From: Christiangramia aestuarii
GTDB lineage: Bacteria; Bacteroidota; Bacteroidia; Flavobacteriales; Flavobacteriaceae
Assembly: GCF_009735585.1 (NCBI RefSeq)
Contig: NZ_VJVW01000002.1
Location: 518,513-582,512 of the forward strand
DNA length: 64,000 nt
Reading direction: 5' to 3'
The translations under genes and the position numbers were made by a program. How positions within the stretch are numbered: position 1 is the stretch's first letter; every line of letters starts with the position of its first letter. Below, piece by piece: positions 24,291 through 34,261 of the stretch. The notes below the pieces were generated by a model that saw only the letters and a program-made list of their open reading frames with translations, did not search any database and was not told where the DNA came from.

Positions 24291-25450
24291 TAGTTTAATG
24301 TTGAATTTAGTATTTCCGTAAAATCCTTTGCAATACGGTCTATGGAGAACTTTTCACGAGATACTTTGAAATTAGTTTGGGCCATAGAATTCCTTAATTC
24401 CTTATTAGCTAGCAAAGAACTTATAGCAGCTTCAAGCTCCTTTTTGTTTCCTGGCGGCACACAAACCCCATTTAAACCATCGTCCAATACTTCTCTGTGT
24501 GCTCCTACAGGAGTATAAATTAAAGGCTTTCCACAGGTCATTGCTTCTAATAAAGAACGCGAAAAACCTTCTGAGTAGGAAGCACTAATGAATAAGTCTG
24601 AGTTTTGAAAATGCTTTAATTTAACCTCACCATCAATGATCCCCAGATTACTATAGTTTTTAGCGTATTTCCCATTAATTATTTCTCTTTCTGCTACAAA
24701 AGGATCTTCATAATCAATTGGAGTTCCGTCAAACTGATTGTAAAACACTCCTCGTTCCCCTTTCCTCATGTTCCCTGCAAACTCAAATCGAACAAATGGA
24801 AATTTTTCTGCAATAGAAGGGATAATATCAACTATATCTGTATAGCCTTTGGCCTTGGTAAGGTGCCCTACCACTAAAATTTTCCCTCTGTTGAAATTAA
24901 AAATATCTTCATTGGGGAATTCCTCAGGAATTATTGATTGATAAAGTGTAAAGGTTTTTTCAGAACTCAAAAAAGGTTCAAATTCATCTCTTAAATAATT
25001 AGCCTGGACTATACCAACATCCACTTTTGATAGTGCATAACCAATTAGTTTTTTCGCGGCAGGATGAAATGACTTAAAATTAAGTTTAAAATGACTCCCC
25101 CTTAAATGTATGACCACTTTCGCTCCAAACAGCCTGGAAATAAGAATGGTCAAGACATCCCGTCCTAACCAGCCAATTTGGGTAGGGGTAATGGGATAAT
25201 ATACCACATCAGGTTTAAAAACCAGAAGCCGATAAAGAAGCTTATAGAAAAACGAAAAAAAGTTAAGGATCATGGAGGCTCCTAATTTTCCTTTTTTCGT
25301 ATTATCCTTTCTGAAATTGGTTTTGAGAAAATTTATGGAAAAACTTTCATTAAGAATGGGAGATTCTGAAAGTTGCTTCATACTTAATTCAGGCCCGGAA
25401 TAAGGAGGTGGTAAGGGACCAACAAATAAAACTTTTCTTTTCTTATGCAT
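24290..25450 (-). CDS. GT4 glycosyltransferase
   Basis: A 386-residue GT-B fold enzyme. The N-terminal domain begins KKRKVLFVGPLPPPYSGPE (glycine-rich acceptor loop); the C-terminal donor domain contains GKILVVGHLTKAKGY and the E-x7-E motif EGFSRSLLE followed by AMTCGKPLIYTPVGAHREV. It would transfer a nucleotide sugar to the growing lipid-linked unit on the cytosolic face. Its start overlaps the next upstream transferase by eight bases. Confidence 0.9.
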   Translation of the reverse strand: MHKKRKVLFVGPLPPPYSGPELSMKQLSESPILNESFSINFLKTNFRKDNTKKGKLGASMILNFFSFFYKLLYRLLVFKPDVVYYPITPTQIGWLGRDVLTILISRLFGAKVVIHLRGSHFKLNFKSFHPAAKKLIGYALSKVDVGIVQANYLRDEFEPFLSSEKTFTLYQSIIPEEFPNEDIFNFNRGKILVVGHLTKAKGYTDIVDIIPSIAEKFPFVRFEFAGNMRKGERGVFYNQFDGTPIDYEDPFVAEREIINGKYAKNYSNLGIIDGEVKLKHFQNSDLFISASYSEGFSRSLLEAMTCGKPLIYTPVGAHREVLDDGLNGVCVPPGNKKELEAAISSLLANKELRNSMAQTNFKVSREKFSIDRIAKDFTEILNSTLN

Positions 25451-26552
25451 GCATTAGGGCTCTTGAAAATTGAGATCTCCAGTTTTCTACAGAAAGAAAA
25501 TTACCCGTTCTTTCTGCATTACGGCAAAATGATTGCAACTTCTCTCTATCGAGCAATAAGTCTGCGATTGTTCTTACATTTTGATTTTGGTCTTCTGATA
25601 GTATCCAGCCATTTTTTCCATGTTGGAGATAGCTGATCTCAGGAGCATGATCTATAGACTCGAGTGTGATATATGGCCTCCCATAAGCAAATGCATGATT
25701 TATTGACAATCCAGAATGACCGGGCACGAAGACCAAAGAACAGTTCTTAATTATTTCTGAAATTTTATCCTCATTCACTAGAGCACCGTGCCATCGAATC
25801 TTTTCGTCTTTCTCTATTTTTTCCTGTACCAGTTTTGCCTCAGGTCCATCTCCAATTATGTCTAATTTTAAGCATTTTCCCTTCGACTTAAACAGTGCAC
25901 TCAGATGAGAATAATATTCAAATAGAACGTCCAATTTTTTGGAGGGAATTAACCTACCTATAAAAAGAATTCTTGGTTCATTTTCATTAGGTAATTGAAA
26001 GTTATAAACCCTGGTAATTTCTTGGGTGTCTATGGTATTATTGGCCCAAAAAGCTTTTTTGGGGTTAATAAATTTATTCTCAATAGCCCACTTACAACTT
26101 TCTTCAGTATAAAAAATTACCCTATCCAATCTATTGAAGAAAAATTTGGTTAAAATTTTATCTAACAAGGTCACCTTACCTCCTTTTGACTTAAAAACAG
26201 GGTGGTTGTATGAAAAGAGTTTAACATGCTTATACCTTCTTTTTAAAATTAGGCAGTAAAGAAGTAATGGTAAATTCTTTTTTTCTGCTGGTAAAAGGAC
26301 CCAGTTGAAGTTTTTAAATTCCTTTTTTAACTTCATTCGAACAATTGAGGAATTACCAAATTTTTCTTTTGGAATATTTACTCTTTCTAATAAAAAACTC
26401 CATTTCTCTGATTCAATTTCCTTATCCCCGTCCTTAATTCCACGACCTGATCCTGCTAACACAGTTAAACTTAGTTCTTCTGAGGAAAGACGAGAGAGAA
26501 AGCGTGCTTTATAATGGTTAAAGGTAGGGGCCATCCATAATACTTTAATCAT
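25443..26552 (-). CDS. GT4-like glycosyltransferase with altered donor motif
   Basis: A 369-residue GT-B protein: N-terminal IKVLWMAPTFNHYKARFLSRL, donor-domain strand EPRILFIGRLIPSKKLDVLFEYY and a C-terminal DAPEISYLQHGKNGWIL. The usual E-x7-E donor-binding motif is changed: the equivalent segment reads GHSGLSINHAFAYGRP, with neither glutamate in the normal place. It may still be active with a different donor, or be inactive. It overlaps neighbours by 8 and 4 bases, so it is translated with them. Confidence 0.82.
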   Translation of the reverse strand: MIKVLWMAPTFNHYKARFLSRLSSEELSLTVLAGSGRGIKDGDKEIESEKWSFLLERVNIPKEKFGNSSIVRMKLKKEFKNFNWVLLPAEKKNLPLLLYCLILKRRYKHVKLFSYNHPVFKSKGGKVTLLDKILTKFFFNRLDRVIFYTEESCKWAIENKFINPKKAFWANNTIDTQEITRVYNFQLPNENEPRILFIGRLIPSKKLDVLFEYYSHLSALFKSKGKCLKLDIIGDGPEAKLVQEKIEKDEKIRWHGALVNEDKISEIIKNCSLVFVPGHSGLSINHAFAYGRPYITLESIDHAPEISYLQHGKNGWILSEDQNQNVRTIADLLLDREKLQSFCRNAERTGNFLSVENWRSQFSRALMHA

Positions 26553-27634
26553 AACCCCAAAATGTTATTATAGACTTCGAAATAATCTCTTTCCATTCTT
26601 TCTAAACTAAAGTTTTCGATGGCATACCTCCTACGCTCTAGGGCAGATTGTTCGATTTTTTTGTGATTATTGTAATAAAACAACATACGCTCTGCCATCG
26701 CCTGTTCACTTTTTAAGATATCCTCTGGTTCAAAAGGTTCAATTACTTCTCTCAACCCTCCGGAATCTTCAAATGCTAAAATTGGTTTGCCATTACTATA
26801 AGCCTCTACACCAACCAACCCAAAACCTTCATTATCTGATGGGTGTACACAAATATCAAATTCTTGATAGTAACTATTAACCTCTGTTATATAACCCGGC
26901 ATTGTGATATATTTCTCTAGGCATTTTGCTTTGATCATCTGCCTGATGTTATCTGCCTCCGAACCATCACCTACAAGATAAAGAATACCTTTACCATTCA
27001 TATTCAAAAATTTTTCAAAAGAATTAATTAGCCTATCAATTCTTTTCCGCCTGGTAAACCTTGAAACCATCCCAATTTTGAAACTAGGAGCGCATTCTTC
27101 TTTTCTTACTAAATTATTTTTAATTTCGATTTTAGAGCCGTTGAGAACCACAACTTTATATACATTTCCTAGGCCATAATGATTTCTTGAACAATTAAGA
27201 GTATACTGCGAATTCGCAATAAAACAACTCACATTGTTTAGAAGTTTCTTTTTTAAAGCTTCTCTTGAATGATATTTTATATAATTTTCTTTGCGGACCC
27301 CTTTTGAGAGCCCATGAATGGTATAGACATGTGGAAATTTCTGTGCTGCAAATAACTTAACTGGAGAAAAACTATGGAAATGTATTAGATCAAAATTTTT
27401 AAAGTCTTTTTTTAATCGCTTATAAATATTAAATCTAAAATCAAAACCTCCCTTCACCCCCGAATCTATAATATACAAACCATTATCCACTAAATCATTT
27501 AGATATTCACCCTTCCTTGAATCCAACATGATCGCCACATTTAATCCTCGTTTTTTCTGAGCAATAACAAGGTTCACGACAAGGCGCTCAAGTCCACCAA
27601 TTCTTGGACTATTTAGGCAGTGCAGAATTTTCAT
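26549..27634 (-). CDS. GT4 glycosyltransferase
   Basis: A 361-residue GT-B enzyme. It starts [20 protein letters not shown], the typical glycine-rich acceptor loop of GT4; the donor domain has FKIGMVSRFTRRKRIDRLI, GILYLVGDGSEADNI and the E-x7-E motif EGFGLVGVE, then AYSNGKPILAFEDSGGLREV. All catalytic elements appear intact. It overlaps the upstream GT by 26 bases and the downstream one by four. Confidence 0.92.
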   Translation of the reverse strand: MKILHCLNSPRIGGLERLVVNLVIAQKKRGLNVAIMLDSRKGEYLNDLVDNGLYIIDSGVKGGFDFRFNIYKRLKKDFKNFDLIHFHSFSPVKLFAAQKFPHVYTIHGLSKGVRKENYIKYHSREALKKKLLNNVSCFIANSQYTLNCSRNHYGLGNVYKVVVLNGSKIEIKNNLVRKEECAPSFKIGMVSRFTRRKRIDRLINSFEKFLNMNGKGILYLVGDGSEADNIRQMIKAKCLEKYITMPGYITEVNSYYQEFDICVHPSDNEGFGLVGVEAYSNGKPILAFEDSGGLREVIEPFEPEDILKSEQAMAERMLFYYNNHKKIEQSALERRRYAIENFSLERMERDYFEVYNNILGL

Positions 27635-28754
27635 TAATTTGTCTTAGGAAGTTTTCAACCATCACCTCTATGGTGTGATTCAAGTTAGCGTAGGATTGAA
27701 CATTCTTTGAAATCGCCGAGTACGCATCCTCCTCTCCTAAGAGTAAGGAAATTTTTTTCGCAGCGGCTTCGATCGTATCTATGTCATAACCCAAATTGTT
27801 TTTCTCGATTACATTATCTGGATCAGCTCCCATGACTATAGTAGGAATACCTCTAAGCCAAGCCTGGATATAAGTATTTGAAAACCCCTCTGAGGTCGAC
27901 GTATTTATTAATATTGCAGCTTCATCAAAATATTCTAAAGCTTTGCCAAAGGATACCTGTCCAGTTAAATCCAAGTTTGATGGTTTATTCTTAAATAAAC
28001 TTTTACAGTAAGATACATCGGAGTGACCTCCAACCATTAAAAACTTAAGGTCGCTTTTCTCAAAGATCCTAGCTAATTCGATAAAAAGTTCTGGTCTTTT
28101 ATGGCTTCCTAAATTCCCACACCATAAGACCGTTCTTAAATGAAATCTTTTTTCTGGCTGTATAACTACCTCTGGTCTTGGATGACCAGATACCATTCGC
28201 TGAGACTTTTTCCCGAATTGTTGTAGAAGAATGTTTTCCTGGACGTTATTTTGTGTAAAAGCTACATCGGCATATTTTATTGCTATCTGTCGTGCAAAAT
28301 CAGAAGATAAACTAGCCGGAAAATTATAAACTATTTTGGCAAAATTTAGTTTTTGAAAAGAATTACGGATATTCTTAAACCTTCTAGGAGCGTTATTATC
28401 CGTACATATCCAAATAAATTTTTGATGATCATTTTTATATAAAATTGCCGAAAGCCCGAAGGAAGAGGACATTCTCTCAACAATATAATCTGGATCAATT
28501 TTAACCAGGGTTTTATAAATTAAACGCAGGTTTGCAATTGAATGCAAAGGTTTGTTAGGTAACCAATGTACTACAACATCATCTATAATACTTTTTGTAA
28601 AGGCCTTTTGAGAGGAAATCGAGCGACAAATATAATTAACAATAAAACCACTTTTGGCTAGTTGCTGGGATAAATAAAGTGCCTGCACTTCTGCACCCCC
28701 TCCTCGTTCTGATATATGATTTTGCTGAATAAAGCAAAAAGTCTTTTTTATCAT
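27609..28754 (-). CDS. GT4-family glycosyltransferase
   Basis: A 381-residue GT-B protein. The N-terminus contains [18 protein letters not shown], the donor domain [19 protein letters not shown], and [11 protein letters not shown]. The E-x7-E motif is modified to E-x7-Q (EGFSNTYIQ), followed by [20 protein letters not shown]4 enzymes with this change are known, so it may still be active. The low GC content of this gene and its neighbours sets them apart from the flanks of the locus. It overlaps the acetyltransferase gene by four bases. Confidence 0.88.
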   Translation of the reverse strand: MIKKTFCFIQQNHISERGGGAEVQALYLSQQLAKSGFIVNYICRSISSQKAFTKSIIDDVVVHWLPNKPLHSIANLRLIYKTLVKIDPDYIVERMSSSFGLSAILYKNDHQKFIWICTDNNAPRRFKNIRNSFQKLNFAKIVYNFPASLSSDFARQIAIKYADVAFTQNNVQENILLQQFGKKSQRMVSGHPRPEVVIQPEKRFHLRTVLWCGNLGSHKRPELFIELARIFEKSDLKFLMVGGHSDVSYCKSLFKNKPSNLDLTGQVSFGKALEYFDEAAILINTSTSEGFSNTYIQAWLRGIPTIVMGADPDNVIEKNNLGYDIDTIEAAAKKISLLLGEEDAYSAISKNVQSYANLNHTIEVMVENFLRQINENSALPK

Positions 28755-29287
28755 TGACGATATTTGAGAATTTTTGCTGGATTACCTCCAACAATTGCAT
28801 ATTCGGGAACATCCTTAGTTACAATAGCTCCGGCTGCAATTATAGAACCTTTTCCAATTTTCTTTACCGAAGGTAAAATCATTGCCCTAGCACCAATCCA
28901 AACATCATCATCAACAACCACTGTTCTGAGAGGTGTCATTCCTTGTATTATCATTGGTTCTCTTAAATCATCGAATTTATGATTTGCAGCAAAGAATCTC
29001 ACTTCCTCACCCATCATTACATTATTCCCAATTGTGGCATTAGAGACGGTACATTTTTTACCGATTCCCGAATCATCACCAATGGTTATTGTCGCACCGG
29101 TTCCTATAATAGCACCTTGCCCCACTTTAATTCTATTACCTGAAGTTAAAAACATCTGTTTACAAACAAAATTTCTAATTCTGTCTAATCCAAAAGAATA
29201 GAACATCGTATAGTGGGGCAAATGCCGCGCAAAAAAATAATATATAATTATCCAAAAACCTTTTCTAATCATTTTTCTATTGTGCAA
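28751..29287 (-). CDS. Hexapeptide-repeat acetyltransferase
   Basis: A 178-residue left-handed beta-helix enzyme of the maltose/galactoside O-acetyltransferase group. Repeats are seen in [20 protein letters not shown] and [20 protein letters not shown]; the catalytic-type histidine is in [12 protein letters not shown], and the C-terminus [10 protein letters not shown] is diagnostic. An N-terminal hydrophobic stretch ([14 protein letters not shown]) may bind the membrane. It is the second acetyltransferase of the locus, so the polymer may carry two kinds of acetyl group. Confidence 0.88.
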   Translation of the reverse strand: MHNRKMIRKGFWIIIYYFFARHLPHYTMFYSFGLDRIRNFVCKQMFLTSGNRIKVGQGAIIGTGATITIGDDSGIGKKCTVSNATIGNNVMMGEEVRFFAANHKFDDLREPMIIQGMTPLRTVVVDDDVWIGARAMILPSVKKIGKGSIIAAGAIVTKDVPEYAIVGGNPAKILKYRQ

Positions 29288-30572
29288 TTTTTTTTTGGTT
29301 TTCTTTTAGAATTTTTACCAATCGTAAACAATTTTGTCCAGTGTCGAATTTTTCTTCAGCAATTTTTCTCGAATTGTTTCCAAACTGGTTTATCTTCTCA
29401 GGATAATTAAGAAAATAATTGATAGCATCAACTAAATAATCAATATTCCTTTCTGGCACAAGAATGCCATTCTCATTATTTTTCACCAGATCTGGAATTC
29501 CGGCGTGAAAAGTACTGATAATGGGTAAACCAATAGCCATTGCTTCAAGAATTGCAGTAGGAGTATCTTCTTTGTCTCCAAATGGAATAGAAGTAGTACT
29601 AGGGTGTATGAAAACATGATGTAGCCTAAGCAATGAAACAACTTCTTCTTGACTTATATTACCAATTAGCTCCACCCTTTTAAAAAGCTCAGGGTTTTTC
29701 TTGATAAATTCCTCTATCTTCTCTCTTAAAGGGCCTTCCCCTACTATAGTAAATTTGAAGTTTTTATTTATAGATATTATTCTAATAAATGCTTTTAGAA
29801 TTAGAATATGACTTTTTTTAGCAATTAATCTTGAAACAATAATAAATTTTACCGTCTCATTCGTCTGTACTTTTGGGGTACAATGTTCAAATTTATTTAG
29901 GTTTATTCCATTATAATCTAAAATGATCTTCTCTTCGTTACAACCTATTTCAACAAGGGTTTGCTGCGAAAAAGTACTTTTAGCAAATATGATATCTGAC
30001 ATTGAAAACAGCTGTTTATAAATTGCCGTAGAGCCGTATTGAGAAAGCCTTGATGAATAATCAAATCCAACAAAGTAAGTGCAAAATAATGCTTTAGGGT
30101 ACAATTCTTTTAAAAAGAGAAAATTCAAACCAGTAGGTCCAAAAAAGCATATAAAAAAATCATGATTCTTATTTTCTAATTGCTTTAGCCTCAGATAAGA
30201 AATAGGTGCATTTCTTCTTTTTTGTAACGTAACAGAGTCATTCTTTAATCCTCTTCCTCCTAGGATTTTTTTTAAATAGAAGATAAAAAAGAGCTCTTTA
30301 TTAAAAGCCTTCTGCCATCTTTTCAATGATATTCTAGGTGCTATAAAGAAATCTTTCAAGAATTCCTTAATTAAAAGATAGCCTTTATGTTTTTGAAAAT
30401 ATATAATATCCAAATTTGGATACTTATTTCTTACCTCATAGGATAAATGTTTATTTCCGCAAGTATTTGCATAAACTGTAACATTATATCCCATTTCTAA
30501 GAAAGAGAAAACCCTTGTGGAATTTGATACCTGACCGGAAGGAAATTCGGTAAAAATAAAAGCTATGTCCAT
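29277..30572 (-). CDS. GT4 glycosyltransferase
   Basis: A 431-residue GT-B enzyme with donor-domain features [35 protein letters not shown] and the E-x7-E motif EDTPTAILE followed by [21 protein letters not shown] lysine-rich insertion (about 75-120) precedes the interdomain region. Its sequence is strongly AT-rich. It overlaps the acetyltransferase by 11 bases and meets the flippase gene at a one-base TAATG-type overlap. Confidence 0.9.
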   Translation of the reverse strand: MDIAFIFTEFPSGQVSNSTRVFSFLEMGYNVTVYANTCGNKHLSYEVRNKYPNLDIIYFQKHKGYLLIKEFLKDFFIAPRISLKRWQKAFNKELFFIFYLKKILGGRGLKNDSVTLQKRRNAPISYLRLKQLENKNHDFFICFFGPTGLNFLFLKELYPKALFCTYFVGFDYSSRLSQYGSTAIYKQLFSMSDIIFAKSTFSQQTLVEIGCNEEKIILDYNGINLNKFEHCTPKVQTNETVKFIIVSRLIAKKSHILILKAFIRIISINKNFKFTIVGEGPLREKIEEFIKKNPELFKRVELIGNISQEEVVSLLRLHHVFIHPSTTSIPFGDKEDTPTAILEAMAIGLPIISTFHAGIPDLVKNNENGILVPERNIDYLVDAINYFLNYPEKINQFGNNSRKIAEEKFDTGQNCLRLVKILKENQKKIAQ

Positions 30573-31981
30573 TAGGTAAAGATTTTAATGATATTGAACC
30601 TTTTGAATTTTAAATACAATAGGTATAATACCGAAAAGGTAATGAGTTGAATCGCCAATTCTATTACATAAGAAAAATCTAACAAGTAATCCAAAAGAAA
30701 AGATGGTAGTGCTAAAAGTATGGCCATAAAAAAAAGAGAACCATAGTCTGCAAACTGTTCAGTTAAAGTATACCCTATTTCTTTTTTTGTGAAATATCCT
30801 GAAACTAATAATGTAATGACCCCGTTTATGACTTGCCCAATAATTACCCATTTAATACCAAAAGGAATTAGCCCGATCAATAAAATGAGACGGGTAACTT
30901 TACTTGTATTTTCTGAAATTAAGAATGATTTATCATTTCGAGATTTTAAAACATTTCTTAAAACCATTTGAGGGGCGAATAAACTAGAGGCAATAGCTAA
31001 TATTTGAGCAAAGAAAATAGACTCTTCCCACTTGACAGTAAGTAACAATAATATAAGATTCTTTGAAATGGCTGCCAATACAAGGATAATAGGCATATAA
31101 ATAATACATAACGTTCTTATTGTTTTCCTAGCAATAAAATTAACCTCATTACCGTCTTCAATTTTTGCATAAACAGGGAATATAGATTTTTGTACCACTT
31201 GTACAATTGCTTTTTGAGTAAAACTAGGGAAACTATGTCCTCGTGTATAAAAACCTAAAAGTTGAGCGCTAAAATAACGACCTATTATTATCTTGTTTAA
31301 ATTATTAAAAATTGTACTTGTAATACTTTCAGAAAATATTTTGTGAGACCTTTTCCAAATCATATTTACCGAAGTACGATCCATAAAAAAATTAATTTTA
31401 TGGTCTGATATGAAATTATGTAAACTTGTAGATAATAGGTTAGCAAAAAGTATTTGATAAATCAAACTCATTACTCCAAAGTCGTTATAAGCTAAAGTAA
31501 TTCCTAAAATACCACTAGCTATAGCAGATACCACATCTATTTTCGAACGCTCCTTAAACAATAAATTGCGAACATTTAAATTAAATGGCACTATTTTAAA
31601 TGCATTTATTAAAAGCAGAAATGATATTGGTAAAATTAAAGACTGAAGTTTCGGTTCTCTAAAGAAAATTGCAATATAATCGCTAGTAATATTTAATAGA
31701 ATGAAACATATAATACCTAATAAAACGTTTAGAGTAAGAATTGAATCTAAAATCTTCCTATCAATATTTCGATATCTTACAACAACATATCCAAAACCAC
31801 TATCAACAATTATGTCGAATAAATTAACAAATACCATTATCATTCCTAACAACCCGAAATCCATAGGATCTAGAATTCTCGCAAGTACAATTCCCACAGC
31901 GAATACGACAGTCTTTTGAGCTATATAGCCTACAAACGTCCATTTAGCACCGTGCTTAATGGCTTTTTTATGTTCAATCAT
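30572..31981 (-). CDS. Wzx-type polysaccharide flippase (WzxC-like, MOP superfamily)
   Basis: A 469-residue membrane protein with about 12-14 helices, starting KAIKHGAKWTFVGYIAQKTV, the typical WzxC-like N-terminus, and GIVLARILDPMDFGLLGMI, a strongly conserved loop of this family. It would move undecaprenyl-linked repeat units across the inner membrane to the polymerase. It is among the most AT-rich genes of the locus. Immediate neighbours on both sides are GT4 transferases. Confidence 0.92.
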   Translation of the reverse strand: MIEHKKAIKHGAKWTFVGYIAQKTVVFAVGIVLARILDPMDFGLLGMIMVFVNLFDIIVDSGFGYVVVRYRNIDRKILDSILTLNVLLGIICFILLNITSDYIAIFFREPKLQSLILPISFLLLINAFKIVPFNLNVRNLLFKERSKIDVVSAIASGILGITLAYNDFGVMSLIYQILFANLLSTSLHNFISDHKINFFMDRTSVNMIWKRSHKIFSESITSTIFNNLNKIIIGRYFSAQLLGFYTRGHSFPSFTQKAIVQVVQKSIFPVYAKIEDGNEVNFIARKTIRTLCIIYMPIILVLAAISKNLILLLLTVKWEESIFFAQILAIASSLFAPQMVLRNVLKSRNDKSFLISENTSKVTRLILLIGLIPFGIKWVIIGQVINGVITLLVSGYFTKKEIGYTLTEQFADYGSLFFMAILLALPSFLLDYLLDFSYVIELAIQLITFSVLYLLYLKFKRFNIIKIFT

Positions 31982-31987
31982 AATTTT

Positions 31988-33148
31988 TTAAACTGTAGAA
32001 TGATATATCCCTGAAAGTTGGTGTAAACTATTTTCCACAGTTAAATTTGCGACAGATTTAGCAATTGCTAATGAACGATTATTTAGTTCACTTCTTTTGT
32101 AGTATAAGCTTTCTAGCAAATTTGCGAGTTGATTATCAGGATTAGAAATTTGGTCATTGAAAAAATAGCCATTCATATTTTCTTCAATCACGTCGCATAC
32201 ACCATGCTTTTTTCCAACCACTATAGGTATCCCACATGCTAACGCCTCTAAAGCCGCACCGCTGAATGCCTCAACATAGGAGGTAGATACAAAAATATCA
32301 CATGCTTTCATAGTATTTATCAATTCTGAATTTGGAAGCTCCAATTGTAATTTTGGAACACTAGGGATCATTCCTGTTAAAATAACCTGTTCCTTAATAT
32401 TATAATCATTTAAAAGCCTTTCATAGTCACCTTTTGGGCCGATGCAAATACATTTAATCCTTAAATGTTTTAATTTTTTAATAGCTTTAAAAAGGAGTTT
32501 CATTCTCTTAACTGGGTGATTTCGCCCTAATGTCATTATTACAAATTCATCTGGTGATATCTTGTATTTTATTCTCATATCCTGGAAAGGAACTTCAGAT
32601 ATTTCCTTTGCTAAAACAGGGTTATGAATGATCTCAACTTTATCAGGATTGGCACCTAACTCGATAATATTGTTTTTATTAAGCGAACTAACTGCAATGA
32701 TTTTATCACTATAATTAATAGTTTTAACTATTCTTTCTTTGACGTGGTTTTGAAGTGTGGCTCCGTAACCTATTGATGCCTCAACTTGAACATCTCCACC
32801 ATGAGAATGAACAATACAGGGTTTATTTAATTCTTGGCTAGCTTTCATCGCTAAATATCCCCCCATATTTAACATAGATCCATGTAAAATGTTAAATCCA
32901 TTATAACGAGAAAACCATTTAATTTGTTCTAAGTACCATCTATGGGTAACGTAAGAAAGCTTACGGAGTTTTATAAAATCATATCCATAATCTTTAGATT
33001 TAAAGCCGTCAACGGGACTCATTATAGTAAATCTTAAATCACTTTCTCTAATACTTTTCTGAGCCAATAAATGATTAACAATCTGCATGCCGCCTAGCTT
33101 AGGTAGATGGGTTGAAGCAATTAAACCTATTTTAAAAGTATTGGACAT
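31988..33148 (-). CDS. GT4 glycosyltransferase
   Basis: A 386-residue GT-B enzyme. The N-terminal loop reads STHLPKLGGMQIVNHLL; the donor domain has FVIMTLGRNHPVKRMKLLF, CICIGPKGDYERLL and the E-x7-E motif EAFSGAALE, followed by ALACGIPIVVGKKHGVCDVI. It is six bases from the flippase gene. A 94-base AT-rich gap without a recognisable promoter lies between it and the UDP-glucuronate epimerase gene upstream. Confidence 0.9.
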   Translation of the reverse strand: MSNTFKIGLIASTHLPKLGGMQIVNHLLAQKSIRESDLRFTIMSPVDGFKSKDYGYDFIKLRKLSYVTHRWYLEQIKWFSRYNGFNILHGSMLNMGGYLAMKASQELNKPCIVHSHGGDVQVEASIGYGATLQNHVKERIVKTINYSDKIIAVSSLNKNNIIELGANPDKVEIIHNPVLAKEISEVPFQDMRIKYKISPDEFVIMTLGRNHPVKRMKLLFKAIKKLKHLRIKCICIGPKGDYERLLNDYNIKEQVILTGMIPSVPKLQLELPNSELINTMKACDIFVSTSYVEAFSGAALEALACGIPIVVGKKHGVCDVIEENMNGYFFNDQISNPDNQLANLLESLYYKRSELNNRSLAIAKSVANLTVENSLHQLSGIYHSTV

Positions 33149-33242
33149 AAAAATTAAAATCGAATAATTGGGAAAGAAGATAATTTAACAAGTACCTGCT
33201 TTGTTTATATTTTTGATTGAAGAATTTAGAATATAGATGAAT

Positions 33243-34250
33243 TTAACTAAGACAGTAATAATTATTATACCAATAAAGAAATCTTTCTACACCAATATCA
33301 ATTGAAGTTTTAGGTAAATAATTAAAATCAGATTTAAGGTCTTCTACATCTGCCCATGTTTTTTCCACATCGCCCGGCTGCATAGGATACATTTCCTTAA
33401 TTGCCTTTTCCCCGGTTTGTATTTCTATCTCTTCAATGAAATCTGTTAGTTTTACAGGTTTGCTGTTCCCGATATTATAAATAGAATAGGTCTTCTTGGC
33501 ATCAGTAATAAGCGTCGAAATAATACCATTAATAATGTCGTCTATATATGTAAAGTCTCTATACAAGTCACCTCCGTTAAAAACTTTAATAGGCCTGTCA
33601 TTTAGGATAGCGTCGGTAAATAAGAACATGGCCATGTCGGGTCTTCCCCAGGGACCATATACGGTAAAAAAACGTAATCCGGTGGTTGATATGTTGTACA
33701 GATGACTGTAGGTGTGGGCCATTAGTTCATTGCTTTTCTTTGTAGCAGCATATAAACTTATTGGGTGATCTACATTATCTGAGGTGCTCAAAGGCATTTT
33801 TTTGTTATTACCATAAACGCTGGAGGAACTTGCATAAACCAAATGCTTGATATTATTGTGACGGCAAGCTTCAAGGATATTCAGGAATCCAACAATATTA
33901 CAGTCTACGTAGGTATGTGGATTTTCTATACTATACCGTACCCCGGCCTGGGCAGCTAAATTAACCACCTTGTCAAATTTTTCGGTCTTGAACAGATCCA
34001 TTAATCGCTCTCTGTCTTCGAGGTTCATTCTAATAAATGAATAATCCGGATAAGTTTCACTTTGTACTTTTTCATACCAATTTTCAGCATGACGTGAAAT
34101 TCCTGCATCTGCAAGTCGGGCATATTTTAACTCTACATCATAATAATCATTGATATTGTCAATGCCAACCACAGTATCTCCTCGCTCCACTAACGCCTTA
34201 GCTAAATGATGACCAATAAATCCTGCGGTTCCTGTAACCAGTATCTTCAT
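33243..34250 (-). CDS. UDP-glucuronate 4-epimerase
   Basis: A 335-residue extended-SDR enzyme that interconverts UDP-GlcA and UDP-GalA. The NAD motif is GTAGFIG (7-13), the catalytic Y167-x3-K171 pair lies in SLYAATKKSNE, and the block NLAAQAGVRYSIENP (97-111), with GIDNINDYYDVELK (29-42), distinguishes GlcA 4-epimerases (LspL/CapI type) from GalE. It directly follows the UDP-glucose dehydrogenase gene that makes its substrate, with an 11-base gap. Confidence 0.93.
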   Translation of the reverse strand: MKILVTGTAGFIGHHLAKALVERGDTVVGIDNINDYYDVELKYARLADAGISRHAENWYEKVQSETYPDYSFIRMNLEDRERLMDLFKTEKFDKVVNLAAQAGVRYSIENPHTYVDCNIVGFLNILEACRHNNIKHLVYASSSSVYGNNKKMPLSTSDNVDHPISLYAATKKSNELMAHTYSHLYNISTTGLRFFTVYGPWGRPDMAMFLFTDAILNDRPIKVFNGGDLYRDFTYIDDIINGIISTLITDAKKTYSIYNIGNSKPVKLTDFIEEIEIQTGEKAIKEMYPMQPGDVEKTWADVEDLKSDFNYLPKTSIDIGVERFLYWYNNYYCLS

Positions 34251-34261
34251 ATTATCAGAAT

